Counted from the stretch's first letter, positions 36,129-45,819 are shown. The stretch: 64,000 bases of DNA from JADLCB01 sp964398315 (GCA_964398315.1 CAYNMV010000010.1:22481-86480), one strand, 5' to 3'. A program made the numbers and translations. The notes: a model not told the origin generated them from the letters alone.

Positions 36129-37304
36129 GTGATTAAGCACCTATGCATCGGATTGATCGGCCTCAGTTCCCTCATCGGCTGCGCCCGGCAGCCCCTCCCC
36201 CAGCCGCCGGCTGAGCCGGTCATCATTGAACCCAACAGTTTTATGCGCCGCTGGCAGGCCGACCTGGGCATCGGCCAGGACAAGGTGCAGAACCTGTACG
36301 TGCGTGACAACCTGGTCTTGGTTTACACCAGCAGCCACCACAGCTACGTGCTGGATCGCGAAAGCGGCGCCTTCCAGCGGGCTGATCGGGTCAATCGGCC
36401 TCATGACCCGCTATTCCCGCCGCTGGTGGATGCTCAGCGCATCATCTACCCGACGCGTACGACGCTGGAGGTGATTGATCGCGAGACCTCCCAGCGCCGT
36501 TCCATCGCCCTGCACGAGAACGTGACAACACCGGCAGTCATGCACCAGGACATGCTCTTTTTCGGCATCGGGCACGCCGGTGGCGACCGCATCATGGCGG
36601 CCGACATTTCCACCGATTACGGCGTCAAGGCCTGGGAGGTCATGACGCAAGGCGATCTGACCGCTGCCCCGGCGCTGCACTCGGGCCTGCTGTATTTCGG
36701 CGCTAACGACGGCCACGTCTATGGTGTCAGCGTCGAGCGTGAAGCCATCTGGCCGATGGAAGCCAGTCGCTTCAACGCCCGCGGCCCCATCACGGCCGAT
36801 GTCATGGTGGATGACTATGCCGTCTACGCCACCGTAACCAATGGCACCGTCTATGCCCTGGACCGTTCCAACGGCAAGATCAAGTGGCAGTATTTTGCTT
36901 CGCGTCGTCTGCGCGATGGCGCGATTCCCGGCGCAACGCAGGTCTACCTGCACGTGCCCGGCACCGGCGTGATCGCCATCGACAAGCTGCGGGGTGAGTT
37001 CACCCGCCAAGCCAAGTGGGCGGTGAAAGAGGCCCGGCAGGTGCTTACTGAGGATGCCGAGCGCGTCTACCTGCGCAGCGCGGACAACGCGATCCTGGCG
37101 GTGGACAAGCAGAGCGGCGAGATCGTCTTCCGGTCGGCTCGCAAGGATTACGCGGTGTTCAGCACGAACATGGACACCCCGATGGTCTATGCCGCCACAA
37201 GCAATGGCAGTGTGTTCGCCATCATGCCGGTCACGAAGCCGGGGCAGATCGGACACCTGGCGCTGGTGGAAGAGCAGTTGCCTCCCCTGGCCGCCGCCCG
37301 TTAA
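36129..37304 (+). CDS. PQQ-like beta-propeller lipoprotein
   Basis: The product has 391 residues. The start is a GTG at 36129 with GAGGAG 7 bases upstream; the open frame extends back to 35883 without protein-like sequence. A lipoprotein signal (HLCIGLIGLSSLIGC) puts the lipidated Cys near residue 18. The rest consists of repeated blades of the PQQ/WD type (for example TNGTVYALDRSNGKIKWQYF, AILAVDKQSGEIVFRS, NDGHVYGVSVE). It resembles BamB-like propellers in shape but is not clearly BamB. It is anchored in the envelope. A terminator follows. Confidence 0.85.
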   Translation: MIKHLCIGLIGLSSLIGCARQPLPQPPAEPVIIEPNSFMRRWQADLGIGQDKVQNLYVRDNLVLVYTSSHHSYVLDRESGAFQRADRVNRPHDPLFPPLVDAQRIIYPTRTTLEVIDRETSQRRSIALHENVTTPAVMHQDMLFFGIGHAGGDRIMAADISTDYGVKAWEVMTQGDLTAAPALHSGLLYFGANDGHVYGVSVEREAIWPMEASRFNARGPITADVMVDDYAVYATVTNGTVYALDRSNGKIKWQYFASRRLRDGAIPGATQVYLHVPGTGVIAIDKLRGEFTRQAKWAVKEARQVLTEDAERVYLRSADNAILAVDKQSGEIVFRSARKDYAVFSTNMDTPMVYAATSNGSVFAIMPVTKPGQIGHLALVEEQLPPLAAAR

Positions 37305-37334
37305 ACGGCTTTCCAATCTCCACACTCAACCCCG

Positions 37335-37370
37335 GGCCCCGCATGGCAAACATGCGGGGCCTGTTGTTTT
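37335..37370 (+). terminator. Rho-independent terminator after the propeller lipoprotein gene
   Basis: GGCCCCGCATG (37335-37345), loop GCAAA, and CATGCGGGGCC (37351-37361) form a perfect 11-base stem followed by TGTTGTTTT. Confidence 0.9.
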
Positions 37371-37531
37371 CAGCTCTGCACCCTGATCACGACAGAGAGG
37401 TCGCGCCCGCGATTCGGTGATCCAGTTCCGCATGAGCCTGCCTGGCGGGTCTGGCACCGCCTTTGCCACTGAAACAGGCAGCCTGGCGCCGGTGTCGGCG
37501 CTGTTGTTGTATCTCTTGATGGAGTGACCCC

Positions 37532-37777
37532 ATGCGGACAATTACCCCACCCGAACATCGTGAAGGCACCATCGCTTACCACATCGAGCAGCAGACCGCC
37601 AAACTGCCGTCCGACACCTTCCTGTGGATGGCCGGCGGCTCGATCGCGGCCTCGCTGACCCTCAAGATGATGGGCCGGCACCACGATGCCCTGTTCGTTG
37701 GCCAGTGGGCGCCGACCTTCCTGATTCTCGGCCTGTATAACAAGCTGGTGAAAGTGGTTGGCTCGGACAACCGGTAA
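37532..37777 (+). CDS. Small conserved-looking membrane protein
   Basis: The product has 81 residues. Two short hydrophobic segments (FLWMAGGSIAASLTLKMMG and GQWAPTFLILGLYNKLVKVVG) follow a hydrophilic start. GGAG lies 8 bases before the ATG. Very similar short proteins occur in many bacteria without known function, to my recollection. It stands alone between two hairpins. Confidence 0.8.
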   Translation: MRTITPPEHREGTIAYHIEQQTAKLPSDTFLWMAGGSIAASLTLKMMGRHHDALFVGQWAPTFLILGLYNKLVKVVGSDNR

Positions 37778-37792
37778 GTGATCGGGTGTGCC

Positions 37793-37838
37793 GTGATCAG
37801 TGGCCAGTCCAGCCGCGTGTGGACTGGCCGCTGATCAC
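37793..37838. terminator. Long hairpin between convergent genes
   Basis: GTGATCAG followed by TGGCCAGTCCA (37793-37811) pairs with 37820-37838 over 19 positions with one G-U pair and an 8-base loop. It sits between the convergent genes ending at 37777 and 37855, so it may end transcription in both directions. T-runs are absent. Confidence 0.65.
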
Positions 37839-37854
37839 GCGCGGCCCGTTGTGA

Positions 37855-40083
37855 TCAGGCTGCCAGGGGGGAGGGCCGACGGCCCAGCAGCAGCGCTGCC
37901 ATGTCTTCTTCCTCGGCCTCGATCTCGCCGTGGCCCATCGTATCGGCCAATCGGTGCACGCGCGTGCCGATGGGCAGGTCTGATGCGAAACGCGGCGGGG
38001 CGGTGCTGACGCGCACCATCGCTGCGCTTTCCTCACCTGTGCGCTCCACGTAAACCGCATCCGCAATGGCATACCCGCCGCCCGCCGGGACCGTCATTGT
38101 GACCGTCAGCGTTGTTCCGCTGACTCGGATGCCGGCCCCGATCCGCTGCCACATGGCACCGCCATAGGCCAGATCCCCGCCAGCGATGCGCTGGTCGACC
38201 GTGGAGACCTGGCGCAGCGTCGAGCCGTCAAACAGGCTGTAGGTCACATTGCCCGCGCGGTTGGCCTGGGCGGGGAAGGTGGTGAAGACACGATAGGTGC
38301 CGGGCGTCAGTTGGGTGAAGATCCAGGTGTGGCTGGAGCCGGCGACATTGCTGTAGGAAAAATCGCCGCCATAGCCACCGGTGATGCTGCGCTGCCATGA
38401 ATTGCCGCTGATGCTGGTGGCGGCTGATCCATCATCGGCAATGCGCAGCACCGGCGCGGCGATGACGGTGCCACTGATGGGAATCGCGAACAGCGGTTTA
38501 TCGACATCGTTGCTGGCGAGGGTGATCTGTCCGGCAAAATGGCCTGGTGCCGCTGCGCTGAGCCGCACCGTGAACGTCGTGGACTGGCCGCTCAGCAGCG
38601 TCGTGGTGCCCAGGCCAGACGCGAGCGTGAACCCTGCCGGCAGGGTCAGCGTGCCCAGTTCCAGCGGCTGGCGCCCGGTGTTGCGCACGGTGAAGGTGCG
38701 CAGCAGCGGCGAGCCGGCAGTGGTGCTGCCGAACTGCACCTGACCGGCTCCGCTTTGCAGTTCACGGCCGCCTTCAAAGAGGCGGATGACCGGCTGGTTG
38801 GGGGCGGCCAGATTCAGGATCGCCTCACCCAGTGCGAACGGGTTGATGCGGGGGAAGCTCAGGTTCGTGTTAGCGACGTTATCGTTCTCATCATCACCGT
38901 CGACGATGATGTCGGCGGTGTCGATCAGCATCTGGCGGAACTCGGCGGGGGTGAGCCGCCGGCCCAGTGTCTGCACGGCCAGTTGCTGTGCCAGCGTCGC
39001 GATGCCGGCGATATGCGGGGCCGCCTGGCTGGTGCCGTGCTGTGTCACCAGTCCGCCCAGGTGATTGGCGCCGGTGATGGGAGCGCCGGGAGCGAAGACA
39101 TCCAGCAGCGTGGCATGACGCTGGCTGAAGGGGGTGATCACATCGGGCCCGCTGGCGTAGGCGGTGGCGCCGCTGGTATAGGCGAAGCCGCCGGCGTTGT
39201 CCTTGTAGACCGCGCCCACCGCCAGCACATTGGGATCGGCCGCGGGATAAGCCACGCCTTGAGCGCTGTTGAAGCGGGCGAAATCGTTGCCCGCTGCCGC
39301 GACCACGATCACATCCATCGCCGCCAGCGCGGCCAGCTCATCGCCGATGCCGTAGCTGGAATGGGCGAACGACCAGTTGGCGCTGTCGCCCAGCGAGAGG
39401 TTGATCGAGGCGATGTTGTAGGTGGCGGCGTTGGCGATGCACCACTGGAGGGCCTGCTCGATGTAGCCGAAGTTGCCCATCCCCGCATCGGTGAAGACCT
39501 TGAGTGCGATGATGTTGCTGCCCGGGGCGACACCGCGGTAGGTGGCGTTCGAACTGGCGATGATGCTGCTGACGTTGGAACCGTGCCCGTTGCGATCACT
39601 GGCATCGCCGTCGTTGTCGGCAAAGTCGTACTGATAGACGATGCGGTCGGCGATGCCGTCGCCGTTGGCATCGGGGCCGAAGAACGGGTGATCGAGGTCG
39701 ATGCCGGTATCGAGAATAACGGTGGAAAACCCGCGCCCGTCAATGCCGGCGAAGCGGCCATCAGCGCGGAACAGATCGAGATCGATCAGGGCGTTGGAGG
39801 TGGCGACGGCAGGAACGAACGTGCCCGGCAGGCTGGAAACGCTCGGCAGATAGATCGGCGCGGTAGAGCGGGTAGTGCTGATGGACGCCAGCGCTGCGCT
39901 GACCGCCATTCCCCGGCCCGACCATGCCGGCGATGCCGACAGCATCACCCGTGGCTCAAGCGTCTCCCACATGTCGCCCGGCGGCAGCGCCTCGACCGGC
40001 CCGGCCCACGTCCGTCCGGCCGGGGTGGACAGTTTCCACTCCGGCCGCCGTCGCGGTCTGCCTGGCACAATCGAATGCTCCAT
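37855..40083 (-). CDS. Subtilisin-family (S8) surface protease with LEPR-type N-terminal motif
   Basis: The product has 742 residues. Near the N-terminus the planctomycete surface-protein motif LEPRVMLSA occurs at residues 42-50. The S8 catalytic residues are Asp125 (ILDTGID), His167 (RNGHGSNV) and Ser352 (GTSQAAPH), with oxyanion Asn266 in AAAGND. DPDANGDGIAD is a likely calcium loop. After the protease domain come an immunoglobulin-like domain (residues about 445-540, TFTVRNTGRQPLELG) and a beta domain of the carbohydrate- or dockerin-neighbour type (about 545-675). A charged C-terminal stretch follows (IEAEEEDM). GGGAG lies 8 bases before the ATG. It is exported and probably cell-surface bound. 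Confidence 0.92.
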   Translation of the reverse strand: MEHSIVPGRPRRRPEWKLSTPAGRTWAGPVEALPPGDMWETLEPRVMLSASPAWSGRGMAVSAALASISTTRSTAPIYLPSVSSLPGTFVPAVATSNALIDLDLFRADGRFAGIDGRGFSTVILDTGIDLDHPFFGPDANGDGIADRIVYQYDFADNDGDASDRNGHGSNVSSIIASSNATYRGVAPGSNIIALKVFTDAGMGNFGYIEQALQWCIANAATYNIASINLSLGDSANWSFAHSSYGIGDELAALAAMDVIVVAAAGNDFARFNSAQGVAYPAADPNVLAVGAVYKDNAGGFAYTSGATAYASGPDVITPFSQRHATLLDVFAPGAPITGANHLGGLVTQHGTSQAAPHIAGIATLAQQLAVQTLGRRLTPAEFRQMLIDTADIIVDGDDENDNVANTNLSFPRINPFALGEAILNLAAPNQPVIRLFEGGRELQSGAGQVQFGSTTAGSPLLRTFTVRNTGRQPLELGTLTLPAGFTLASGLGTTTLLSGQSTTFTVRLSAAAPGHFAGQITLASNDVDKPLFAIPISGTVIAAPVLRIADDGSAATSISGNSWQRSITGGYGGDFSYSNVAGSSHTWIFTQLTPGTYRVFTTFPAQANRAGNVTYSLFDGSTLRQVSTVDQRIAGGDLAYGGAMWQRIGAGIRVSGTTLTVTMTVPAGGGYAIADAVYVERTGEESAAMVRVSTAPPRFASDLPIGTRVHRLADTMGHGEIEAEEEDMAALLLGRRPSPLAA

Positions 40084-40257
40084 TGGGCGTCTCCCACGCG
40101 ATCCTGTGTGCTCTGCCCCACAGACTTATTCGGAGCTTTCGGAGAGGGGGGTGAGCGGATCCGCGCGGTCCGGTAATCCACGCATCGTCGCAAAGAAAGG
40201 TTTGCAGCAGCGAGCCCAGCGGCGTACGATGCCGCAAACTTCTACAAAGGGGCTGCC

Positions 40258-41190
40258 ATGGGATTCCGACTGCGGGCGCGTGGGTTGACCTTGACCGATC
40301 TGCTGGTGGCAACCGTTTGCCTGATGCTGCTGTCAGTGGCGGGAATATCGTGCTCACAAAAACAGCGTGAGGTCGAGAGTCGCGTCAAGTGTGCTGAAAA
40401 CCTGAAGTTGATTGGCCAGGCGATGCTGCTGTATTCCAATGACAATCGCGGCCAATACCCGCGCACCCACCATAACCCCGACCTGAGCGCCCATCCGCTG
40501 ACGGCATTCACTGTGCCCGAGGCGGACAATCCGTTGGCCTTTGACCTGGATGGAGAAAGGCGGGTGCCGCGGGCCGGCAAGTGGGGTGAGGGCGGGGCGC
40601 CGGCGTACAACGATGTGACGGCCGCGCTGTTTCTGCTGCTCCGCACGCAAAACATTGGTCCGGAGCGCTTCGTGTGCCCCAGCAGCACCGCGACGCCTGA
40701 TGCGCTGAATGGCGAATCTGCGCAGATGCGATCAAATTTCACCAGTTCTCGCAACCTGAGCTACAGCGTCGCCACACCCTATCCATCCACCGATGCGATC
40801 AAGGTAGGCTATCGCTGGAGTGCCAACACGAACCCCGAATTGATTCTCGTCGCCGATATCAATCCTGGCACCAGCGGGCGCGACATCACCGATCCGACCT
40901 TCGTCGACACGCTGCCGAAGGAGCAGTTGCGGCAGGGCAACAGCCCGAACCATAACCGCGATGGCCAGAACGCCCTTTTTGCCGATGGCCATGTCGAGTT
41001 TGTCGAGACCCCTTTCGTTGGCGTGAACCACGACAACATTTACACCAAAGCCGCATCGGCTGAGCGCGGTGACACCACCTCCAGCCGCACCTTCGACGGG
41101 ACCATGGCGCCCACCCACCAGTACGACAGCATCCTCCTGCCGCTGGCGCGAGAAGGCACCCCTGGAGAACAGGAGAAGAAAGCTGAGTGA
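40258..41190 (+). CDS. Planctomycete pseudopilin-like protein (prepilin cleavage motif, DG(H) tail)
   Basis: The product has 310 residues. An N-terminal prepilin motif (GLTLTDLLVATVCLMLLS) has Asp instead of Glu at the usual +5 position and a hydrophobic helix. The C-terminal half contains NHNRDGQNALFADGHVEFV, the His...DGH signature of the large planctomycete DUF1559-type family, here with ten rather than nine residues between His and DG. AAGGGG lies 6 bases before the ATG. It would be processed by a prepilin peptidase; one is encoded at 54046. Assembly into a type II secretion-like pseudopilus is inferred. Confidence 0.88.
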   Translation: MGFRLRARGLTLTDLLVATVCLMLLSVAGISCSQKQREVESRVKCAENLKLIGQAMLLYSNDNRGQYPRTHHNPDLSAHPLTAFTVPEADNPLAFDLDGERRVPRAGKWGEGGAPAYNDVTAALFLLLRTQNIGPERFVCPSSTATPDALNGESAQMRSNFTSSRNLSYSVATPYPSTDAIKVGYRWSANTNPELILVADINPGTSGRDITDPTFVDTLPKEQLRQGNSPNHNRDGQNALFADGHVEFVETPFVGVNHDNIYTKAASAERGDTTSSRTFDGTMAPTHQYDSILLPLAREGTPGEQEKKAE

Positions 41191-41284
41191 TTGAGAGCCG
41201 ATGACAGGCCGATGCCCGCTTGTGGCGCAGCCACGAAAGACGGTGCATCAGCTTGCAGGCTGATCTGAGGTGGGTACGTGAAGT

Positions 41285-41331
41285 GCGCCTCGCTGGCAAC
41301 GATTGTCTTGCCAGTGAGGCGCTTTTCTTTT
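41285..41331 (+). terminator. Rho-independent terminator after the pseudopilin gene
   Basis: GCGCCTCGCTGGCAA (41285-41299) pairs with TTGCCAGTGAGGCGC (41308-41322), 15 positions with one G-U, followed by TTTTCTTTT. Confidence 0.9.
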
Positions 41332-41384
41332 GTCGGCAACGTTTGCTTTGCGCTGTCGTCGGCAGGACCTGTCACTCGATGGAC

Positions 41385-42200
41385 TCATCTCGTGACCGTT
41401 TTCTTCACGATGATGCTGTGCGGGCCACACCAGTTCCAGATGCCGATGCGACCGGGATAGTAGTAGGTCCAGGCCCAGGTGTACGGGTAGCCACCGTAGT
41501 AGTAGGGGTAGCCGCCGTAGTACGGATAGCCGTAGGTGTAGTTCAGGTAACGCGGGGAGTAATAGCCGGGATAACTGTAGCGATAGTCGTAGGTGCGGGC
41601 ATACTGCTGCACCGACCCGCGCTGCACGGCCTGCTGCAAGCCTGAGCCGCGATAGGATGTGCCCGGCTCGGCGGCTTTCTGGACGACCTCCACGCGCACC
41701 ACGCTGGGCTGGGGAGCGGCTGGTTCGGTGCTGGCAGGCGTCTCGGCCGGGCGCGTGGCCTGGTTCAGGATGCGCTTGGCCTGGGTGCCGATGGTGTCCT
41801 GCATCGCGAACAGGTCGCGCACCGTGCCGGTGGATTTGAGGCCGCCGAGCACTTCGCCGCTGGTGGCGTCGATCACCTGGCCGGTGATGCGCAGTTGCGG
41901 ATCGACAAGCTGGAAGCTGCCGAGCACGACATAGCGCGCCCCGGCTTCCCGCGCTGCCTCAACGGCATGCTCGCGCTGGGCCCGCGCCTCGCCCGGTCCG
42001 GGCTGCAGGGCCGGCATCTGAGACAGATCGGCCACCAGGCTCTGCTGGATCGCCTGGCCAATCCATGCCTGCGTGGGATTGGCATCAATCTCCTCGAAGG
42101 GCAGCACCAGCACATCCGGCGTGATGCCGGCCGGCCGGGTGGTCGGTGCGGCCTGCGCGGTGGCGACAAACAGGAGCAGGATAAACAGTGCGTAGCGCAT
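41385..42200 (-). CDS. Exported TolB/CsgG-like N-terminal domain protein with Tyr-rich tail
   Basis: The product has 271 residues. A signal peptide (LFILLLFVATAQA) is followed by an alpha/beta domain (VLVLPFEEIDANPTQAWIG, AGARYVVLGSFQLVD, LRITGQVIDATSGEVLGGL) of the type found in FlgO, CsgG and adenylate-cyclase-associated TolB-like proteins, which report assembly or bind partners. From about residue 195 the chain becomes Tyr/Gly/Pro-rich with YPYYGG-type units, then ends in a short basic tail. CGGGAG precedes the ATG at 42200. Periplasmic or outer-membrane location is likely. Confidence 0.8.
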   Translation of the reverse strand: MRYALFILLLFVATAQAAPTTRPAGITPDVLVLPFEEIDANPTQAWIGQAIQQSLVADLSQMPALQPGPGEARAQREHAVEAAREAGARYVVLGSFQLVDPQLRITGQVIDATSGEVLGGLKSTGTVRDLFAMQDTIGTQAKRILNQATRPAETPASTEPAAPQPSVVRVEVVQKAAEPGTSYRGSGLQQAVQRGSVQQYARTYDYRYSYPGYYSPRYLNYTYGYPYYGGYPYYYGGYPYTWAWTYYYPGRIGIWNWCGPHSIIVKKTVTR

Positions 42201-42348
42201 GATGGCTCCCGGAAAATCTGCGTTCCCGGCATCCTGATTATAGCATCCATCCCTGACGGGGGCGCCCTAAAGAAAACCCTGGTATTTCCAGGCTGCGTTG
42301 CATTGTCGCGGTGCTGCCCATGCACGAAACCCGCGAAATCACGGCACT

Positions 42349-43962
42349 TCACGAGGACTGGCCAGCGCCCAGGTGCTTGGCCTGGCGCGGGGGGATGCGC
42401 GGAGCCGAGCGGGCACGCGGGCGCTGATCGCGGCCGGGCGCGTAGGGGCGCAGGGGATCGGGAATCTCCCGGCCAGCGCGGAGGAAGTCCTCGGCGATGA
42501 CGCGACCGGCGACCTCAGGCGGGCAGCCGGCCTGCGTGACCAGGTGCTCCAGCAGCAGCTCGGCCAGCTTGTGCAGGGCAATGCCGTGCGTGCGCCGGCC
42601 CAGGCGCTCATACAGCCAGTCGGTCAACGCCAGAAAAGACCAGAACGGTGAGGCGCCCGGCCGGGTTGTGTCGGATGCAGCGCTGCCCTGGCCGCCTGTC
42701 CACAGCAGCTTGACCGATTCGACGAAGTTGCCGCTGTTGCCGAGCAAATCCCAGTAACGGGCGAAGCGCCGCAGGCGCTGAAGCTGCTGGAAACTCAGCA
42801 CGCTCGTCTGAAGCACCTCGTAAGGCGGATAGGGCGAGTAGACCATGCCCCACTCGGCATCATGTCGTGCGATAGGCGTGCCGCGCAGGCGCTTGAGGAT
42901 GCCGACCTGGATCTCCTGCGGGCCCAGCGCTACCAGCCGGTCGAAGCCGGCGGCGAAGCTGTCGAGGTCCTCACCGGGCAGGCCGACAATCAGATCGGCG
43001 TGGATATGGACGCCGGTCTGCTCGCGCAGGAAACGGAAGTTTTCCTCCACCTTGCGGTTGTCCTGCCGGCGGCTGATGCGGGCGGCGACGTCTTCGTTGA
43101 AGGTCTGAATCCCCACCTCAAACTGAAGCGCGCCCGGCGGGAACTGGCGGATCAACTCCTTCAGACCATCCGGCAGGCGGTCGGGGATCATCTCAAAGTG
43201 CAGGAACAGATCGGGCTGGTAGCGGTCGAGGAAGAACTGGAGGATCGACCGGCCCACGTTCAGGTTCAGGTTGAAGGTGCGATCGACAAACTTGAACTGC
43301 CGGGCGCCCCGATCCAGCAGCGCCTGCATCTGCGCCAGGAACGCATCCAGCGGCACGTTGCGCACCGGCACATCCAGCGATGACAGGCAGAACTCACACT
43401 TGAACGGACAGCCGCGCGAGGCCTCCACGTAGATCACGCGATGGGAGATGTCCTCCTCGGTGTAGAGATCGTAGGGAAGCTGGAGCAATCGCCGCTGGTC
43501 GATCTCGGGCTGCCGGTTGGATGGGGCGAACTCGGGCAGCTCCGCCGGGATGATCTTCATCAGCGGTCGGGTGCCGGCCAGCAGTTTTCCACACAGATCG
43601 GCGAAAGCCAGGTCCGCCTCGCCGGTAATGGTGTAGTCGGCGGTGTGGCAGATGGGCTGGCGATCGGTTTCGTGACTTACCTCCGGGCCACCGATGATGA
43701 TGATCAGGTCGGGGCGGATCCGCTTGAGCATGGCGACAAGCTGCTCAGACAGGTCGGCGTTCCAGATGTATACGCCGATGCCGACGATGCGCGGCGCCTG
43801 CGCCAGGATGGCCTCGGCCACATCGGTCAGGCGCTGGGAAATATCGAACTCCAGGATCATTGCGCGCTGGCGCAGCGCCCCCAGGTTGGCCATCAGATAG
43901 CGCAGCCCGAACGAGGCGTGGGCGTAGCGGGCGTTGAGGGTGGTCAGGACAATCTCGGGCAC
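42349..43962 (-). CDS. B12-binding radical SAM protein (DUF4080-type)
   Basis: The product has 537 residues. Residues about 1-130 form a cobalamin-binding-like Rossmann domain (GIGVYIWNADLSEQL, IIIGGPEVSHET). The radical SAM core carries the iron-sulfur motif CPFKCEFC (Cx3Cx2C) near residue 186, with VGIQTFNEDV and HADLIVGLPGEDLDSF further on. A DUF4080-like C-terminal domain and a basic, Pro/Arg-rich tail follow. The start is a GTG at 43962, with TACAAT 6 bases before it. The substrate is unknown; related proteins methylate or rearrange natural products or lipids. Confidence 0.9.
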   Translation of the reverse strand: MPEIVLTTLNARYAHASFGLRYLMANLGALRQRAMILEFDISQRLTDVAEAILAQAPRIVGIGVYIWNADLSEQLVAMLKRIRPDLIIIIGGPEVSHETDRQPICHTADYTITGEADLAFADLCGKLLAGTRPLMKIIPAELPEFAPSNRQPEIDQRRLLQLPYDLYTEEDISHRVIYVEASRGCPFKCEFCLSSLDVPVRNVPLDAFLAQMQALLDRGARQFKFVDRTFNLNLNVGRSILQFFLDRYQPDLFLHFEMIPDRLPDGLKELIRQFPPGALQFEVGIQTFNEDVAARISRRQDNRKVEENFRFLREQTGVHIHADLIVGLPGEDLDSFAAGFDRLVALGPQEIQVGILKRLRGTPIARHDAEWGMVYSPYPPYEVLQTSVLSFQQLQRLRRFARYWDLLGNSGNFVESVKLLWTGGQGSAASDTTRPGASPFWSFLALTDWLYERLGRRTHGIALHKLAELLLEHLVTQAGCPPEVAGRVIAEDFLRAGREIPDPLRPYAPGRDQRPRARSAPRIPPRQAKHLGAGQSS

Positions 43963-43968
43963 GCGGGG

Positions 43969-43974
43969 ATTGTA
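43969..43974 (-). promoter_or_regulatory. -10 element of the radical SAM gene, apparently leaderless
   Basis: TACAAT on the minus strand ends 6 bases before the GTG start; no Shine-Dalgarno sequence. Confidence 0.45.
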
Positions 43975-44109
43975 GCGGATATTGAGGCCGGGGGTGGGGG
44001 CGCGGTGCGGGGTTCAGAAAGTTGCTGGATGCCGGTCAGACATGGCGCATGGTTGTGTGCGCTGGCCTGGCAAGCTGGCTGCATTCAGAACCCCGAACCG
44101 TGGCGGCTC

Positions 44110-45810
44110 TCACGGCACCTGTTGCTGGTAATTCTGGGCGATGGGCATGCGGCGGCCGAAGCCGAAAGCGCGGCTGGTGACTTTCAGACCCGGCGCGGCC
44201 TGGCGACGCTTGTATTCGCTGCGGTCCACCAGTCGGATGACGCGCATGACGGTTTCCTGCTCAAAGCCCCTGGTAATGATGTCGGCCGCGCTCAGCTCAT
44301 CCTCGATGTACAACTCGAGGATCGCATCCAGCACCTCATAGGGCGGCAGTGAGTCCTGATCGGTCTGGTTGGGGCGCAGCTCAGCGCTGGGCGGTTTGGT
44401 GATCGTGTTGCGGGGGATGATGTCGCGGCCGGCCTGCTGGTTGATCCACTCACACAGGCGGTAAACGGTGGTCTTGGGCAGATCACTCAGAACCGCCAAG
44501 CCGCCGGCCATGTCGCCGTAGAGGGTGCAGTAGCCGACGGCGATCTCGCTCTTATTGCCGGTGGTCAGCAGCAGGTGGTTGAACTTGTTGCTCAGCGCCA
44601 TCAGGATCACGCCGCGGCATCGGGCCTGGATGTTTTCCTCGGTCACATCCGGTTCATGCCCGGCAAAGAGGTCGTGCAGCGCTGTCTCGAAGGCTTCGTG
44701 CGGGGTCTTGATCGGGATGATGTGGAACGCGATGCCGAGATTGTCGGCCAGTTGCCGGGCATCCTCGATCGAGTGGGATGAGCTGAAGCGGCTGGGCAGT
44801 GCGACGCCGGTCACCTTGTCCGGCCCGAGGGCTTCGGTCGCCAGCGCTGCCACCAGGGCCGAGTCGATCCCGCCGGACAGCCCCAGCACCACGCTCTTGA
44901 AGCCACACTTGCGCACGTAATCGCGCAGACCGAGCACCAGCGCTTTGTAGATCGATTCCAGGCCGCGGGAAGGTTCGGGCACAGGCTCCCGGGCTGCCGG
45001 CGATGAGGTAAGCGAGAGGGGCGCATCGCTGGCAGCCTGTCCCACCTCAACGATCAGCAGATCTTCCTCGAACTCCCTGGCCCATGCGACGATGGCGCCG
45101 TCGCCGCCGATGACGGTGCTGTTGCCGTCGAACACCAGTTCATCGTTGCCGCCCACCTGGTTGACGTAGACCAGCGGCTTGCGGAACTGCTGAACCTGCG
45201 AGGCAAACAGTTCCATGCGGAAATCGTGCTTGCCCACCACGAACGGCGAAGCGCTGCAATTGATGATGATCTGGGCCCCGGCCTTGTCCAGTTCCTGGAG
45301 GGGGTTCTGGTGATACAGCCGGCGGGGGATCATTTTTTCATCGTTCCACAGATCCTCGCAGATGCTCAGGCCCACCACGTAATCGCCAATCCGCACCACC
45401 TGATTGCGCGCCGACATCGGCCCCGGCTCGAAATAGCGGCTCTCGTCGAACACATCGTAAGTCGGAAGCAAGGTTTTGAAATGCCGGCTGGCGATCTCGC
45501 CATCGCGCAGCAGGGCGACCGCATTGTGCAGCGGCCGGCCGATCGGAGCGGTATTGCGATCGGCATAGCCGACGATCACGTCAATCCCCTTCGTATGCTG
45601 CGCGATCGCGTGCAGGGCGCGCAGGTTGTCCTCGATGAACCGCGGTTTGAGCAGCAGGTCCTTGGGCGGGTAGCCGATGATCGACAGCTCAGGAAACACG
45701 GCCAAGGCCGCGCCTTGGTCCTTGGCCCGGCGGGCGAAATCGACAATCTTGCGCGTATTGCCGGCCAGGTCGCCGACGGTGGGATTGATCTGGGCAAGGG
45801 CGATTTTCAT
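44110..45810 (-). CDS. nadE: Glutamine-dependent NAD+ synthetase
   Basis: Final step of NAD synthesis: amidation of deamido-NAD with ammonia from glutamine. The product has 566 residues. An N-terminal nitrilase-type amidase domain carries the triad Glu41 (FPELS), Lys112 (HFKTLLP) and Cys151 (SICEDLW). The C-terminal synthetase domain has the ATP loop LSGGIDSALVAAL and TTGNKSEIAVGYCTLYGDMAGG. The start is set at 45810 (KIALAQINPTVGD). The open frame runs to 45948, but this extension is only translated parS palindromes. TACAAT lies 9 bases before the ATG. Confidence 0.96.
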   Translation of the reverse strand: MKIALAQINPTVGDLAGNTRKIVDFARRAKDQGAALAVFPELSIIGYPPKDLLLKPRFIEDNLRALHAIAQHTKGIDVIVGYADRNTAPIGRPLHNAVALLRDGEIASRHFKTLLPTYDVFDESRYFEPGPMSARNQVVRIGDYVVGLSICEDLWNDEKMIPRRLYHQNPLQELDKAGAQIIINCSASPFVVGKHDFRMELFASQVQQFRKPLVYVNQVGGNDELVFDGNSTVIGGDGAIVAWAREFEEDLLIVEVGQAASDAPLSLTSSPAAREPVPEPSRGLESIYKALVLGLRDYVRKCGFKSVVLGLSGGIDSALVAALATEALGPDKVTGVALPSRFSSSHSIEDARQLADNLGIAFHIIPIKTPHEAFETALHDLFAGHEPDVTEENIQARCRGVILMALSNKFNHLLLTTGNKSEIAVGYCTLYGDMAGGLAVLSDLPKTTVYRLCEWINQQAGRDIIPRNTITKPPSAELRPNQTDQDSLPPYEVLDAILELYIEDELSAADIITRGFEQETVMRVIRLVDRSEYKRRQAAPGLKVTSRAFGFGRRMPIAQNYQQQVP

Positions 45811-45819
45811 GGAGGGCTG

